DNA of 56,534 nt from an uncultured Bacillota bacterium (GTDB taxonomy: Bacteria > Bacillota_I > Bacilli_A > Erysipelotrichales > Coprobacillaceae). Position 1 is the stretch's first letter. Each line of letters opens with the position of its first letter. Shown piece by piece: positions 26,033 through 35,640 of the stretch. Made by a program: the position numbers and the translations under genes. Below the pieces are notes generated by a model. That model was not told the DNA's origin, did not search any database, and was given only the letters and a program-made list of their open reading frames with translations. The stretch lies in the NCBI GenBank assembly GCA_949290865.1, contig CASETM010000103.1:1-56534 (forward strand), in the 5' to 3' direction.

Positions 26033-26766
26033 TATTTTAAACCTCCATATCTTCGATCCCTGTTCTGGTAAGACCAGATTGCTTTATGCAGTTCATGTTC
26101 ATCAAAGTCTGGCCAGTAGACAGGAGTAAAAATAAATTCGGCATAAGCCAGCTGCCATAGCATAAAGTTTGACAGGCGTTGTTCTCCACTCGTTCTGATC
26201 ATCAAATCAATATCAGGCAAATGACTGGACATCAAAGTTGATTGAAAATAGTCTTCATTGATGTCATCAATATCAATAACACCGTCTTTAACAGACTGTG
26301 CTATTTTTTTTGCGGAACAGACAATTTCATCTCTGCTGCCATAGATAAAAGCAAAACAGAGATTCAATCCAGTATTATTTTTGGTCTTTTCTATGGCTTC
26401 ATTAACTATGTCCTGAGTAGCTTGAGGTGCTTTTTCCAGATGTCCAATCAAGCTGATTTTTACATTATTCTCAATTAATTCTTTCAAGTAAAGATTAAAG
26501 AAAGTTTTTGGTAGTTTAAATATAAACTGAACTTCATCATCAGGTCTGGCAAAATTTTCTGTTGAAAATGCGTAAACAGTCATCGCCTTGACACCTAAGC
26601 GATTTGCTTCTAAAGCAATTTTACGAATCGTTTTCGTACCCTCGTTATGACCATACGTTCTGGGCATGAATCTTTTTTTTGCCCAACGTCCATTTCCATC
26701 CATGATAAAAGCAATATGTTTTGGTATATTATTCATATCTAATTCGATTTTATCATTATCGTTCAT
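26032..26766 (-). CDS. uppS: Undecaprenyl pyrophosphate synthase
   Basis: 244-aa cis-prenyltransferase building the C55 lipid carrier for peptidoglycan. Catalytic signature FIMDGNGRWAKKR (Asp23), then the substrate helix YGHNEGTKTIRKIA, FSTENFARP and the C-terminal DLMIRTSGEQRLSNFMLWQLAYAEF (quoted in part). A GGAGGG site fixes the start. A promoter lies in the gap after frr, so uppS-cdsA-dxr-rseP can be transcribed separately. Confidence 0.97.
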   Translation of the reverse strand: MNDNDKIELDMNNIPKHIAFIMDGNGRWAKKRFMPRTYGHNEGTKTIRKIALEANRLGVKAMTVYAFSTENFARPDDEVQFIFKLPKTFFNLYLKELIENNVKISLIGHLEKAPQATQDIVNEAIEKTKNNTGLNLCFAFIYGSRDEIVCSAKKIAQSVKDGVIDIDDINEDYFQSTLMSSHLPDIDLMIRTSGEQRLSNFMLWQLAYAEFIFTPVYWPDFDEHELHKAIWSYQNRDRRYGGLK

Positions 26767-26796
26767 AGGATTCCCTCCACACTATAATCGTAAAAT

Positions 26797-26805
26797 ATTA
26801 TAACA
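26797..26805 (-). promoter_or_regulatory. Extended -10 promoter of uppS-cdsA-dxr-rseP
   Basis: TG-T-TATAAT (TATAAT is the complement of 26797-26802) between the frr terminator and uppS. A TTGTTT occurs 15 bases upstream, shorter than ideal. Confidence 0.5.
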
Positions 26806-26817
26806 TAAATTCATTAA

Positions 26818-26848
26818 AAACAAAATAAAAGGATGCAACGCATCCTTT
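26818..26848 (-). terminator. Intrinsic terminator of frr
   Basis: AAAGGATGC/GCATCCTTT stem with a 3-nt loop, then a T-rich run (TATTTTGTTTTT). The 5' arm overlaps the end of frr. Confidence 0.8.
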
Positions 26849-27392
26849 AAACAGTCATAATATCTTTTTCTTTTACTTTACCGATTTCATCAATCTGTTT
26901 AATATATTTGTCAGTAAGTTTTTGTACCTTATTTTGTCCATCTTTTATAGCATCTTCGCTGCCATCACATTTTTTAATATCTTCATTTGCATCACGACGA
27001 ATATTTCTTACTGCCACTTTAGCATGTTCAGCAAACTTCCAGACATTTTTTACAAATTCCTTACGTCTTTCTTCAGTAAGAGGCGGTACATTGATTCTGA
27101 TAACTTCCCCGTCATTTTGAGGTGTCAGACCCAGATCAGCTTCATATATTCCTCTTTCAATATCTTTGATTGATGATCTGTCATAAGGTTTGATCAGCAG
27201 CTGTCTACCTTCAACAACAGAAATTCCTGCAATCTGATTAACTGGTGTAGGCGATCCATAGTAATCGACCATAACCCTGTCTAGCATAGCTGGGTTAGCA
27301 CGACCTGTTCTGACAGTTGCCAGATCACGCTGATAAGATTCCACTGCTTTTGTCATTCTTTCTTCTGCATCATCTAAAATCATATCTATCAT
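26847..27392 (-). CDS. frr: Ribosome recycling factor
   Basis: 181-aa factor that splits terminated ribosomes with EF-G. The three-helix bundle is recognisable: AEERMTKAVESYQRDLATVRTG, ANPAMLDRVMVDYYGSPTP, and the C-terminal VAVRNIRRDANEDIKK. The start at 27392 (MIDMILDD) has AGGAGG; the longer frame would run into pyrH. It lies one base after pyrH. Confidence 0.97.
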   Translation of the reverse strand: MIDMILDDAEERMTKAVESYQRDLATVRTGRANPAMLDRVMVDYYGSPTPVNQIAGISVVEGRQLLIKPYDRSSIKDIERGIYEADLGLTPQNDGEVIRINVPPLTEERRKEFVKNVWKFAEHAKVAVRNIRRDANEDIKKCDGSEDAIKDGQNKVQKLTDKYIKQIDEIGKVKEKDIMTV

Positions 27393-27393
27393 A

Positions 27394-28110
27394 TTATTTT
27401 CCTCCTGAAATGACTGTTCCGATTTTTTGACCATCACAAGCTTTTGCGATGTTACCTTCTTCTTGCATGTTAAATACGCATAAATCAATATTATTATCTT
27501 TACAAAGTGTAATCGCTGTCTGGTCCATAACTTTTAAGTCTTTCGCCAATACATCACTATAAGTGATTTCATCATATTTCACTGCGCTTTGATCAACTTT
27601 TGGATCTGCTGAATAAACACCATCAACACCGTTTTTCGCCATGAGTATGACATCAGCATTAATTTCTGCAGCACGTAATGCAGCGGTAGTATCAGTTGTA
27701 AAATATGGACTTCCGGTTCCAGCACCAAAAATAACGATTCTACCTTTTTCTAAATGACGTACTGCTCTTCTTCTGATATATGGTTCAGCAACCTGTCTCA
27801 TCTCGATTGCTGATAAGAGACGAGTCTGTACACCTAACTGTTCTAATGCGTTTTGTACAGCTAAACCATTCATGACAGTTGCGAGCATACCCATATAGTC
27901 TGCTGATGAACGTTCCATGCCCATTTCCGCACCAGTCTTTCCACGCCAGATGTTTCCACCACCACAGACAATGGCAATTTCGATACCTAGTTCTTTGGCA
28001 TCCTTGATTTGTCTGGCAATGTTTGCAACTGTTTTCGCGTTTATACCAAATTGATCATTACCTGCTAAAGCTTCACCGCTTAATTTTAATAGCACTCTTT
28101 TATATTTCAT
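27394..28110 (-). CDS. pyrH: UMP kinase
   Basis: 238-aa hexameric amino-acid-kinase-fold enzyme making UDP from UMP. Motifs: [32 protein letters not shown], and [17 protein letters not shown] (in part). The RBS is AAAAAAAGGAG, the A-run of which mirrors the T-run of the terminator just upstream, so the SD may be trapped by that tract. Confidence 0.97.
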   Translation of the reverse strand: MKYKRVLLKLSGEALAGNDQFGINAKTVANIARQIKDAKELGIEIAIVCGGGNIWRGKTGAEMGMERSSADYMGMLATVMNGLAVQNALEQLGVQTRLLSAIEMRQVAEPYIRRRAVRHLEKGRIVIFGAGTGSPYFTTDTTAALRAAEINADVILMAKNGVDGVYSADPKVDQSAVKYDEITYSDVLAKDLKVMDQTAITLCKDNNIDLCVFNMQEEGNIAKACDGQKIGTVISGGK

Positions 28111-28117
28111 TTTTTTC

Positions 28118-28157
28118 TCCTTTTTTTAAAAAAAGGACACACTGATAGTGTCCTTTT
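28118..28157 (-). terminator. Terminator between tsf and pyrH, with SD-pairing tract
   Basis: AAAGGACAC/GTGTCCTTT stem (28132-28156), 7-nt loop and seven T. The tract then continues as a perfect 20-nt palindrome (28118-28137) of TCC, seven T, seven A and GGA, the last part being the pyrH Shine-Dalgarno. The terminator and the SD-sequestering hairpin are mutually exclusive. Confidence 0.7.
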
Positions 28158-28159
28158 CA

Positions 28160-29041
28160 TTATTTACCCATTTGAGCAGCAACTTCTTCAGCAAAGTTTT
28201 CTTCACGTTTTTCCATACCTTCACCAACCTGGTATCTGGCCATGCTTAAAACTTTGCTCTTACCTAAATATTTTGCAACTGTTTCTTTAGGAGTTTTGAT
28301 AAATTCTTGATCTAGTAAACACATTTCACTAAATACTTTATTTAATTTACCGCGTTTAATTCCTTCTAATACTTTTTCTGGTTTATTCTTTAATTTTTCA
28401 TCATTTGCCATGATTTCGCTTTGTACAGCATCTTCACGATCTCTAACTTCTTGAGGAATTTCATCCTGAGAAATAAACTGTGGATTGATAGCAGCTACAT
28501 GCATAGCGATATCTTTTGCTTTTTCTTCATCAGCATCGCTTAATTTAACGATAGAAACCATTTTTCCACCCATATGAGAGTAAGCTCCAAATACTTCATT
28601 GTCTTCTTTAGTGAAAATTTCAAATCTTCTGAAAGACAGTTTTTCTCCGATTTTTCCTGAAGCTTCAGCAATAACAGTTTCTAAAGGTTTTCCATCAATT
28701 TCAATTTTTAATGCTGCTTCTAAATTTTCTGGTTTGTTTTTTGCAACAGTATCACAGATTGTTTTTACCAGTTCCTGGAATTCAGCGTTTTTCGCTACGA
28801 AATCTGTTTCAGAGTTAACTTCAACGATTGCAGCAGTGTTTCCATCAACAGTAAATGCAGCTAATCCTTCAGCAGCAATTCTGTCAGCTTTTTTAGCAGC
28901 TTTAGCGATTCCTTTTTCTCTTAACCAGTCGAATGATTTTTCGATGTCTCCATCACAAGCTTCTAATGCTTTTTTGCAGTCCATCATTCCAGCACCAGTT
29001 TTTTCACGTAATTCTTTTACTAATTTTGCACTAATTGCCAT
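28160..29041 (-). CDS. tsf: Elongation factor Ts
   Basis: 293-aa nucleotide exchange factor for EF-Tu. The N-terminal UBA-like module (LVKELREKTGAGMMDCKKAL) and the EF-Tu-contacting TDFVAKN motif are present, followed by two subdomains and a C-terminal module. Second gene of the rpsB-tsf unit, with a terminator hairpin on each side. Confidence 0.98.
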   Translation of the reverse strand: MAISAKLVKELREKTGAGMMDCKKALEACDGDIEKSFDWLREKGIAKAAKKADRIAAEGLAAFTVDGNTAAIVEVNSETDFVAKNAEFQELVKTICDTVAKNKPENLEAALKIEIDGKPLETVIAEASGKIGEKLSFRRFEIFTKEDNEVFGAYSHMGGKMVSIVKLSDADEEKAKDIAMHVAAINPQFISQDEIPQEVRDREDAVQSEIMANDEKLKNKPEKVLEGIKRGKLNKVFSEMCLLDQEFIKTPKETVAKYLGKSKVLSMARYQVGEGMEKREENFAEEVAAQMGK

Positions 29042-29052
29042 TGTTCTTATCT

Positions 29053-29088
29053 CCTTTTTTATTAAAAAAGGGAAAGCTATGCTTTCCC
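29053..29088 (-). terminator. Terminator between rpsB and tsf, with SD-pairing tract
   Basis: GGGAAAGC/GCTTTCCC stem with 3-nt loop (29070-29088) and six T. CCTTTTTT of the 3' side can instead pair with AAAAAAGG of the tsf RBS (29053-29071) around a 3-nt loop. It probably lowers tsf expression relative to rpsB. Confidence 0.7.
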
Positions 29089-29121
29089 ATCACAACTAAT
29101 TTTATGAGTTCCAGCTATTAA

Positions 29122-29970
29122 CTATTCTTTAGTTGGTTTTTCTTCAGTTGTTTTTGCTTCTTTTTTTGGAGCTGGTCTACCAGCTTTATTTCTTGGTCCT
29201 CTTCTATTGTTGTTTTCAACAGAAGTTACAGCATCGTTCATTGTGACTTCTTTGTCATCTTCATCTTTAACATAAGCAACTGTTAATGGTTCATTTTTTG
29301 CTTCACAGATAGCATCTGCCATAGCGGCAACGATCAGTTTAACAGCTCTGATTGCATCATCATTTGCTGGAATGACATAATCAACTTCATCTGGATCACA
29401 GTTTGTATCAACGATACCAAATACAGGGATTCCTAAGATATGAGCTTCAGCTACAGCGTTATGTTCAGCTTTTGGATCAACAACAAATAAAGCGTTAGGC
29501 AGTCTTCTCATTTCTTTGATACCACCTAAGTTCTTTTCTAACTTAGCAGCTTCTTTTTTCAGTAAGATTACTTCTTTTTTAGGTAAAAGATCAAATGTTC
29601 CATCTTTTTCCATTTTTTCTAATTCAATTAATCTTCTGATTCTTTTTTGAATTGTTTTGAAGTTTGTTAAAGTTCCACCTAACCAACGTGAGTTCACATA
29701 GAAACTTCCAGAACGGATTGCTTCGTCTTTAACTGCTTCCTGTGCTTGTTTTTTTGTACCAACAAATAAAACTTTTCCACCTTTTTCTGCAATTTCATTC
29801 ATTGCTTTATAGGCTTCATCGATTTTTTTAGATGATTTCTGTAAATCAATGATGTAAATTCCATTTCTTGATGTGAAAATGTATGGAGCCATTTTTGGAT
29901 TCCATCTTTTTGTCTGATGTCCGAAATGAACACCAACTTCTAATAATTTTTTCATTGAAATTACTGACAT
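29122..29970 (-). CDS. rpsB: 30S ribosomal protein S2
   Basis: 282-aa small-subunit protein. The N-terminal [19 protein letters not shown] and the [17 protein letters not shown] and [22 protein letters not shown] signatures are clear. A C-terminal extension of about 45 residues is rich in Lys, Arg, Pro and Glu. The start at 29970 (MSVISMKK) is set by GGGAGG; the longer frame covers the leader. Confidence 0.98.
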   Translation of the reverse strand: MSVISMKKLLEVGVHFGHQTKRWNPKMAPYIFTSRNGIYIIDLQKSSKKIDEAYKAMNEIAEKGGKVLFVGTKKQAQEAVKDEAIRSGSFYVNSRWLGGTLTNFKTIQKRIRRLIELEKMEKDGTFDLLPKKEVILLKKEAAKLEKNLGGIKEMRRLPNALFVVDPKAEHNAVAEAHILGIPVFGIVDTNCDPDEVDYVIPANDDAIRAVKLIVAAMADAICEAKNEPLTVAYVKDEDDKEVTMNDAVTSVENNNRRGPRNKAGRPAPKKEAKTTEEKPTKE

Positions 29971-30078
29971 TGTAATTTCCTCCCTTTCGTTAATTTCCTC
30001 CATTATTTCTAACATTTACCACCTTGACAGGCACTTGATAAATGAATCCATAATGTGTGTATTTTTAATACCTACATG

Positions 30079-30107
30079 ATTTTATCATAGACGGCCAGAC
30101 AAAACAA
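30079..30107 (-). promoter_or_regulatory. Promoter of rpsB-tsf
   Basis: TTGTTT (complement of 30102-30107), 17-nt spacer, TAAAAT (complement of 30079-30084) with TG extension. It leaves a leader of about 100 nt, long enough for S2 feedback control, but I could not recognise a known leader fold. Confidence 0.65.
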
Positions 30108-30137
30108 CCTTTTTTATTTAAAAATACGCATTTCTTT

Positions 30138-31037
30138 TTATTTGTTGCGCGGATGAGCTTTCAAATAAACATTTCTCAAATGTTCCTTTGTTATATGTGT
30201 ATAGATTTGTGTTGTTGAAAGATTTTCATGACCCAAGAGTTCCTGAACTGTTCTTAAATCCGCTCCAGCATTAAGCAGATGAGTAGCGAAAGAATGTCTG
30301 ATCGTGTGAGGATGAATCTTTTTGGTCGGATCATAGTTCTTTACGACACGGTCAATAATATTTTCGATACCGCGATTGGTCATCATCTGTCCCCGATTAT
30401 TGACAAAAACATATGGAGTTCCACCTGTTTTGGCTGTCAGATTGTTTCTTGCTTCCTGAATATAGCGAATCAGCCATTTCTTGGCATATTCATGAAATGG
30501 CACATATCTGTCTTTATTGCCTTTTCCATGGATCAGCAAAATATTTTGATCAAAATCAATACAGTTTAATGTCAGTCCAACGGTTTCAGAGCACCTGAGA
30601 CCACAGGCGTACATCAGTTCCAGAATCGCCTTGTTTCTGATACCCAGATCGCTGTCGGTACTGATGCTGTCGAGCAGTTCGATCATCTCATCAGGATAAA
30701 GAAAATCAGGGTTACGTTTTGGCACCTTGACATTTTCAACCAGCAGCATGGGATTGTCATTTACCAGTTCCTGTTTAACAAGAAAAGCATATAAAGAACG
30801 CAAAGAACTGATACGATGATTGATAGAATTTCTAGACAGATCTTTATGATGAAGAAAAGACAGATAGCCCCTGATCAGTGGATATTCAACTTCCTGAAAT
30901 GAGCAGATATTTTCTTTTTTTAGATAGTCTGTGAATTCATTGATATTTCTGGTATAGGCATCAATTGTCAAAGAAGAATATTTTTTCTGATATTTCAGAT
31001 AATCAAGAAATTCTTTTTTATCATTATCTAAGTTCAT
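30138..31037 (-). CDS. xerC: Tyrosine recombinase XerC
   Basis: 299-aa site-specific recombinase for resolving chromosome dimers at dif. It has the N-terminal SAM-like core-binding domain ([19 protein letters not shown]) and a catalytic domain with all active residues: Arg in CGLRCSE, Lys in GKGNKDR, HxxR in HTIRHS, His in LGHEN and Tyr in TTQIYTHI. Position after topA-trmFO is the conserved xerC locus, so this is most likely the housekeeping enzyme rather than a phage integrase. The start overlaps the trmFO stop. The hslV, hslU and codY genes that often follow are absent. Confidence 0.93.
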   Translation of the reverse strand: MNLDNDKKEFLDYLKYQKKYSSLTIDAYTRNINEFTDYLKKENICSFQEVEYPLIRGYLSFLHHKDLSRNSINHRISSLRSLYAFLVKQELVNDNPMLLVENVKVPKRNPDFLYPDEMIELLDSISTDSDLGIRNKAILELMYACGLRCSETVGLTLNCIDFDQNILLIHGKGNKDRYVPFHEYAKKWLIRYIQEARNNLTAKTGGTPYVFVNNRGQMMTNRGIENIIDRVVKNYDPTKKIHPHTIRHSFATHLLNAGADLRTVQELLGHENLSTTQIYTHITKEHLRNVYLKAHPRNK

Positions 31038-32328
31038 TGAGGAACTGATCCATCCTTTCAACGGCTCTAGAAGCATAAGCTTCTTTTCGCAGTTTCTTCT
31101 TGACCTTTATCTCTAGATCAGGCAAAATACCAAAATTTGCTTTCATTGGCTGAAAATGATCAATATCACAATGTGTAATATAATAAGATAATGCTCCTAT
31201 GATCGTTTCCTTTGGGAAAATAACGGGTTCTTTATTCTCCAGATAACGGACCATATTGATTCCGGCTACGATACCGCTTTGCGCTGATTCAATATAACCT
31301 TCAACACCAGTAATCTGACCGGCGATAAACAGTCCTGGATGTCCTTTGACACTGTAGTCCTGATTCAGATATTTTGGCGATGAGATAAAAGTATTACGAT
31401 GCATTACCCCATATCTGACAAATGTAGCGTTTTCCAGACCAGGAATCATATGAATGATACGTTTCTGTTCGGGCCAGGTCAGATGCGTCTGAAAACCTAC
31501 GATATTGTAAAGACTGGCCTGAACATTATCCTGTCTTAACTGAACGACAGCATATGGTCGTGAGCCGTCAGGTTTGTTTAACCCTACTGGTTTCATTGGG
31601 CCAAACAGCAGTGTCTGTTTTCCCCTTCTGGCCATTTCTTCGAAAGGCATGCATCCCTCAAAGAATTTTTCTTCAAAATCTTTGGGTTTGACCACCTGGG
31701 CATTCATCAGTTCATCATAGAAACGATTGAATTGTTCTTCGTTCATAGGACAGTTGATATATTCATTTTCTCCTTTATCATAACGTGATTTATAATAGGC
31801 AATATTAAAATCAATGCTTTCTTTTTCAATGATCGGTGCAGCTGCATCAAAGAAATAAAGATATTCATCACCCAGTATCTGTTGAATAGCTGTGGAAAAA
31901 GTGTCGCTGGTTAAAGGACCAGTCGCAATGATTGTTGGCCCTTCTGGAATCGCAGTCACTTCTTCGTGAATAACATTAATCATAGGATGCTTTGAAATAA
32001 AATCAGTCACTGCTTTTGAAAAGCGTTCTCGATCAACTGCCAGGGCTCCGCCAGCAGGAACGCTGTTTTCTCTGGCAAAACGGATGATGATACTGTCTAG
32101 TTTTTCCATTTCGTTTTTAAGAACACCAACAGCATTGCTGAAACTGTCGCCGCGCAGCGAATTGGAACATACAAGTTCAGCAAAATTGCCCGTATGATGA
32201 GCCGGTGTCATTTTTTGAGGGCGCATTTCGTAAAGATTGACATGATATCCTTTTTTAGCAAGCTGATAGCTGGCTTCTACCCCAGCCAGTCCAGCGCCTA
32301 TAACATTTACAGTTTTTTCTTCATTCAT
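31024..32328 (-). CDS. trmFO: Methylenetetrahydrofolate-tRNA-(uracil-5-)-methyltransferase TrmFO
   Basis: 434-aa flavoprotein that makes ribothymidine at tRNA position 54 using methylene-THF and FADH2. The FAD-binding [16 protein letters not shown] and the family signature [11 protein letters not shown] are near the N-terminus, with [18 protein letters not shown] and [16 protein letters not shown] further along. The start at 32328 follows AAAGGTG. Downstream xerC begins inside its last codons. Confidence 0.97.
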   Translation of the reverse strand: MNEEKTVNVIGAGLAGVEASYQLAKKGYHVNLYEMRPQKMTPAHHTGNFAELVCSNSLRGDSFSNAVGVLKNEMEKLDSIIIRFARENSVPAGGALAVDRERFSKAVTDFISKHPMINVIHEEVTAIPEGPTIIATGPLTSDTFSTAIQQILGDEYLYFFDAAAPIIEKESIDFNIAYYKSRYDKGENEYINCPMNEEQFNRFYDELMNAQVVKPKDFEEKFFEGCMPFEEMARRGKQTLLFGPMKPVGLNKPDGSRPYAVVQLRQDNVQASLYNIVGFQTHLTWPEQKRIIHMIPGLENATFVRYGVMHRNTFISSPKYLNQDYSVKGHPGLFIAGQITGVEGYIESAQSGIVAGINMVRYLENKEPVIFPKETIIGALSYYITHCDIDHFQPMKANFGILPDLEIKVKKKLRKEAYASRAVERMDQFLNELR

Positions 32329-32362
32329 TTTCATCACCTTTCCTATTTTAACATATCAAAAC

Positions 32363-32386
32363 AAAAAGTAGAACAAAGTTCTACTT
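32363..32386 (-). terminator. Terminator after topA
   Basis: AAGTAGAAC/GTTCTACTT stem with a 3-nt loop and a short T-run. The 5' arm contains the topA stop. It separates topA from trmFO. Confidence 0.75.
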
Positions 32387-34456
32387 AATGATTGTTTTGC
32401 ATTTTGGATAATTTGAACATGCTTTAAATTCACCATAGCGTCCCTTTTTGATAACAACAGGTGAACCACAGTTTGGACAGACTTCATCAGTAATAACTGG
32501 TTCCTGTTTTTTTCTTGTGTTTTTGATATATTTGCATTCTGGATAGTTCGAACATGCCTCAAATTTTCCATATCTTCCTGTCTTATAAACCATCGGACTG
32601 CCACATTGAGGACAGTTTTCACCGGTATATTCCGGTTCAATTTTCTCTTTTTTGATATATTTACATTCTGGATAGTTTTCACAGGCGATAAAGGTTCCAT
32701 ATCGTCCTTTTCTTTCAACAAGATCATGACCGCATTCAGGACATTTTTCACCCGTTTTTTTCGGTGCAATCACTTCCATATTGGTATTGGCATTATCCAG
32801 TAAAGGCTGGAATTTCTTAATAAAAGTATCGATCGCATCAAAATAGTCATCATCACCTTCCGCAATATTATCCAGCTCTTTTTCCATCTGAGCCGTATAT
32901 TCAACATTGATAATATCATTGAAGAACTGAGTCAGTTTATCGCTGGTCAGAATTCCTGATTCTGTTGGTTTAAAGGCTTTATCCTGAAGTTCAACATAGC
33001 CACGTGTCTGAATCGTATCAATGATCATGGCATAGGTACTTGGACGGCCAATTCCTAATTCTTCCATTTCTCTGATCAGTTTTGCTTCAGTATATCTTGC
33101 TGGTGGTTTGGTGAAGTGCTGACTTTTTTCAATGTTCTGACTTTCCAAGATTTCTCCTTCATTAAGTTCTGGCAGCTCTTCATTTTTCTGCTTTTCGTAT
33201 GGTCCATAAACTCTTAAATAACCATCGAATTTCAATACTGAACCACTGGCATTGAACTGATAACCGTTATTTTCAAGAACGACACTGGTAGCATCAAACT
33301 GTGATGGGGCCATTAAAGAAGCCATAGCACGTGCATAAATTAATGAATATAATTTAAATTCATCAGCTGTTAAATATGATTTGACTGATTCTGGTGTTCT
33401 TAAGGCACTGGTTGGTCTGATTCCTTCATGAGCATCTTGAACATTTTCTTTCTTTTTGCTGACTTTGACTTTCCCAACATAGTTCTTGCCGTATTTTTCT
33501 CCAATATATTCTGTTGCACTGGAAACAAACACATCTGACAGACGCGTTGAGTCGGTTCTCATGTAAGTAATCAATCCGACTGTTTCATCCTCGAGTGCAA
33601 CCCCTTCATACAGTTTTTGGGCAATCATCATTGTTCTTTTGGCTTTAAAACCTAATTTTGATGAAGCTTCCTGCTGCAATGTTGACGTAATAAATGGTGC
33701 TTTTGATTCTCTTTTCTTTTTTGATCTTTTTACAGCAGCAATCGTGAAGTTTTTATCCAGTTTTTCAAAAACCGATAATGCTTCTGCTTCATTTTGAATT
33801 TCTATTTTTTCATTTCCAGCTTTTGAAAGTTCAGCAGAAAACGCGATTTCATCTTTGATAAAATCTGCTTTGATCTTCCAGTATTCTTTAGGAATAAAAG
33901 CTTCTATTTCTCTTTCTCTTTCAACGATCAGTCGAAGTGCAACCGACTGAACTCTGCCTGCTGATTTTGATTTTATTTTTTTCTGCAGCAGCTTTGAAAG
34001 CTTAAACCCGATGATTCTATCTAGAACTCTTCTGGTTTCCTGTGATTTTACAAGATTCTTATCTATTTTTCTGGGATGATTCAAAGCATCAATGACTGCA
34101 TCCTTCGTAACTTCATTAAATACAATTCTATTGTTTTGATCTTCGTCAAGTCCTAAGACTTCAGCCAAATGCCAGGATATCGCTTCTCCTTCCCGATCAG
34201 GGTCAGTTGCCAGATAAACTGTTTTCGCTTCTTTAACTGCAGCCTTTAGATCTTTGACGACATTTTTTTTATCTTTAGAAATGACATATTTGGGTTTATA
34301 GCCATTTTCCTGGTCGATTCCCAAACCGTCTTTTCCTGAGGTTGCTAAATCTCTGATATGTCCTTTAGAAGAAGTCACATGATATTCATTTCCTAAATAG
34401 TTTTCAATTGTTTTTGATTTAGATGGTGATTCGACGATCACAAGCTTGTCATACAT
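32381..34456 (-). CDS. topA: DNA topoisomerase I
   Basis: 691-aa type IA topoisomerase that relaxes negative supercoils. Toprim domain: VIVESPSKSKTI and the acidic DPDREGEA (about 85-92). The catalytic Tyr lies in ITYMRTDSTRLS. The C-terminus has three tandem zinc ribbons of the C-x2-C...C-x4-5-C type, each with a GRYG-x-F/[FI]-x-AC-x-NYP-x-CK core. The start at 34456 has AAGGAGG. Its promoter lies inside the end of dprA. Confidence 0.97.
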   Translation of the reverse strand: MYDKLVIVESPSKSKTIENYLGNEYHVTSSKGHIRDLATSGKDGLGIDQENGYKPKYVISKDKKNVVKDLKAAVKEAKTVYLATDPDREGEAISWHLAEVLGLDEDQNNRIVFNEVTKDAVIDALNHPRKIDKNLVKSQETRRVLDRIIGFKLSKLLQKKIKSKSAGRVQSVALRLIVEREREIEAFIPKEYWKIKADFIKDEIAFSAELSKAGNEKIEIQNEAEALSVFEKLDKNFTIAAVKRSKKKRESKAPFITSTLQQEASSKLGFKAKRTMMIAQKLYEGVALEDETVGLITYMRTDSTRLSDVFVSSATEYIGEKYGKNYVGKVKVSKKKENVQDAHEGIRPTSALRTPESVKSYLTADEFKLYSLIYARAMASLMAPSQFDATSVVLENNGYQFNASGSVLKFDGYLRVYGPYEKQKNEELPELNEGEILESQNIEKSQHFTKPPARYTEAKLIREMEELGIGRPSTYAMIIDTIQTRGYVELQDKAFKPTESGILTSDKLTQFFNDIINVEYTAQMEKELDNIAEGDDDYFDAIDTFIKKFQPLLDNANTNMEVIAPKKTGEKCPECGHDLVERKGRYGTFIACENYPECKYIKKEKIEPEYTGENCPQCGSPMVYKTGRYGKFEACSNYPECKYIKNTRKKQEPVITDEVCPNCGSPVVIKKGRYGEFKACSNYPKCKTIIK

Positions 34457-34483
34457 ATCATTTCCTCCTTGTTCGCAAAAACT

Positions 34484-34512
34484 ATTATTATCATTTTTTT
34501 TCACTTTGTCAA
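34484..34512 (-). promoter_or_regulatory. Promoter of topA within the dprA 3' end
   Basis: Consensus TTGACA (complement of 34507-34512), 17-nt spacer, AATAAT (complement of 34484-34489). This lets topA be expressed without dprA. Confidence 0.6.
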
Positions 34513-35274
34513 CCTCATTTCCAAATCTTCAATAATATCATTAATGTCCAATACGAGCTTTGCTCCCTGTTGAATCAGAATATTGCAGCCACGAGGATCA
34601 TATATACGCGAAGGAACGCAATATATGTCTTTTCCCTGATCAAGAGCATAGCCAACTGTGATCATTGTACCTGATCTTTGATTGGCCTGTGTTACTAATA
34701 TAGATGCACTTAACCCAGCAATAATTCTGTTTCTTACTGGAAAATGATGTGATTGAGGTGTTACATCATTCGGGTATTCACTTATAACAAGATGATTATT
34801 TTTTAACTGATGATATATTTTCTGATTAGAGTGAGGATAACAGTAATCAATGCCACTGCCTAATACAGCAACGGTATGACCACTATATTTTAAAGCGCTT
34901 TGATGGGCAGCACTGTCAATACCAATAGCCATACCACTGATGACCGTCATTTTATGTTCAACCAGTTTTCTGACCATCGTTTCAGTTATGGCATAGCCAT
35001 ACTGATTGGGATGGCGACTGCCAATGACGCCAATACAATAATGATCGAGCAGTGAAAGATCTCCATAGTAATATAAGACAAAAGGCGGACACATGATGCT
35101 TTTTAAAGATGCTGGATAATCTTTCGATATAATTGTTGTATATTTAGATTTGATCTGTGTTTTGGCATCATGTATCTGCTCTTGAGATACTTTTTCTTTC
35201 GTTTTTAAAGCGTGATATATTTTATGAAAGTCACCATTATATTTTAGTGAAAAGTAAAGCAGAATATCCTCCAC
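34501..35274 (-). CDS. dprA: DNA processing protein DprA
   Basis: 257-aa Rossmann-like protein that protects incoming single-stranded DNA and loads RecA during natural transformation. Core motifs: GSRHPNQYG, ISGMAIGIDSAAH, VLGSGIDYCYP, SEYPNDVTPQSHHFPVRNRIIAGLS (in part) and ANQRSGTMITVGYALDQGK (in part). No C-terminal winged helix is present. The likely start is GTG at 35274, spaced eight bases from GGAGG; a TTG further upstream overlaps that site. The position upstream of topA is the standard one. Confidence 0.95.
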   Translation of the reverse strand: MEDILLYFSLKYNGDFHKIYHALKTKEKVSQEQIHDAKTQIKSKYTTIISKDYPASLKSIMCPPFVLYYYGDLSLLDHYCIGVIGSRHPNQYGYAITETMVRKLVEHKMTVISGMAIGIDSAAHQSALKYSGHTVAVLGSGIDYCYPHSNQKIYHQLKNNHLVISEYPNDVTPQSHHFPVRNRIIAGLSASILVTQANQRSGTMITVGYALDQGKDIYCVPSRIYDPRGCNILIQQGAKLVLDINDIIEDLEMRLTK

Positions 35275-35329
35275 TTTTCTCACCTCCAACCATATATAGA
35301 CTAACCTTTCATTTTTTTACTTTAAAAAA

Positions 35330-35640
35330 ATGGCAAAATTTTTTCTTGTCTTTCTATTACTTTTTGAACTGTCGATATATCCGTGTTTATATGGATTTAG
35401 CGGTATCTCTCTTTTCACAGATACACTGTGCAATCTGACTATACATTTCCATATTCATCTCAGTTGTTTAATAGCAGTAATGATTGGTTTATATGTCGTT
35501 GTATAAGGAACATTCATTTATTGAAATTTCGTTGTGATTTTCCTTGTTTTCTTTTGCCTGGCTATAAGACAGATACTGTATTGATGTGGTTGTTGGTGTT
35601 TTCCTGCCTTTTTTTGTTAAAAAAAGGAACTAAATATCTA
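35330..35640 (+). pseudogene. Possible decayed plus-strand membrane-protein gene in the dprA-rnhB gap (weak)
   Basis: This 340-base gap holds no minus-strand gene. On the plus strand an ATG at 35330 opens a 58-codon frame (stop 35504-35506) that encodes a hydrophobic start (FFLVFLLLF) and a second hydrophobic stretch (CLIAVMIGLYVVV). A second frame shifted by one base is open from 35428 to 35679 and encodes another hydrophobic stretch (VLMWLLVFSCLFLL). Together they could be remnants of one small membrane protein broken by a frameshift. There is no RBS and no recognisable family, so chance is quite possible. Confidence 0.15.

Noticed and set aside
29971-30137. Riboswitch or T-box ahead of rpsB
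   Set aside because: No conserved T-box or riboswitch core is recognisable; only a plain promoter and leader can be supported.
30138-31037. Phage or transposon integrase
   Set aside because: The position after topA-trmFO and the full XerC pattern fit the housekeeping recombinase; no phage genes are near.
32381-32780. Three similar 80- to 90-base blocks in topA
   Set aside because: They encode the normal tandem zinc ribbons of topoisomerase I.
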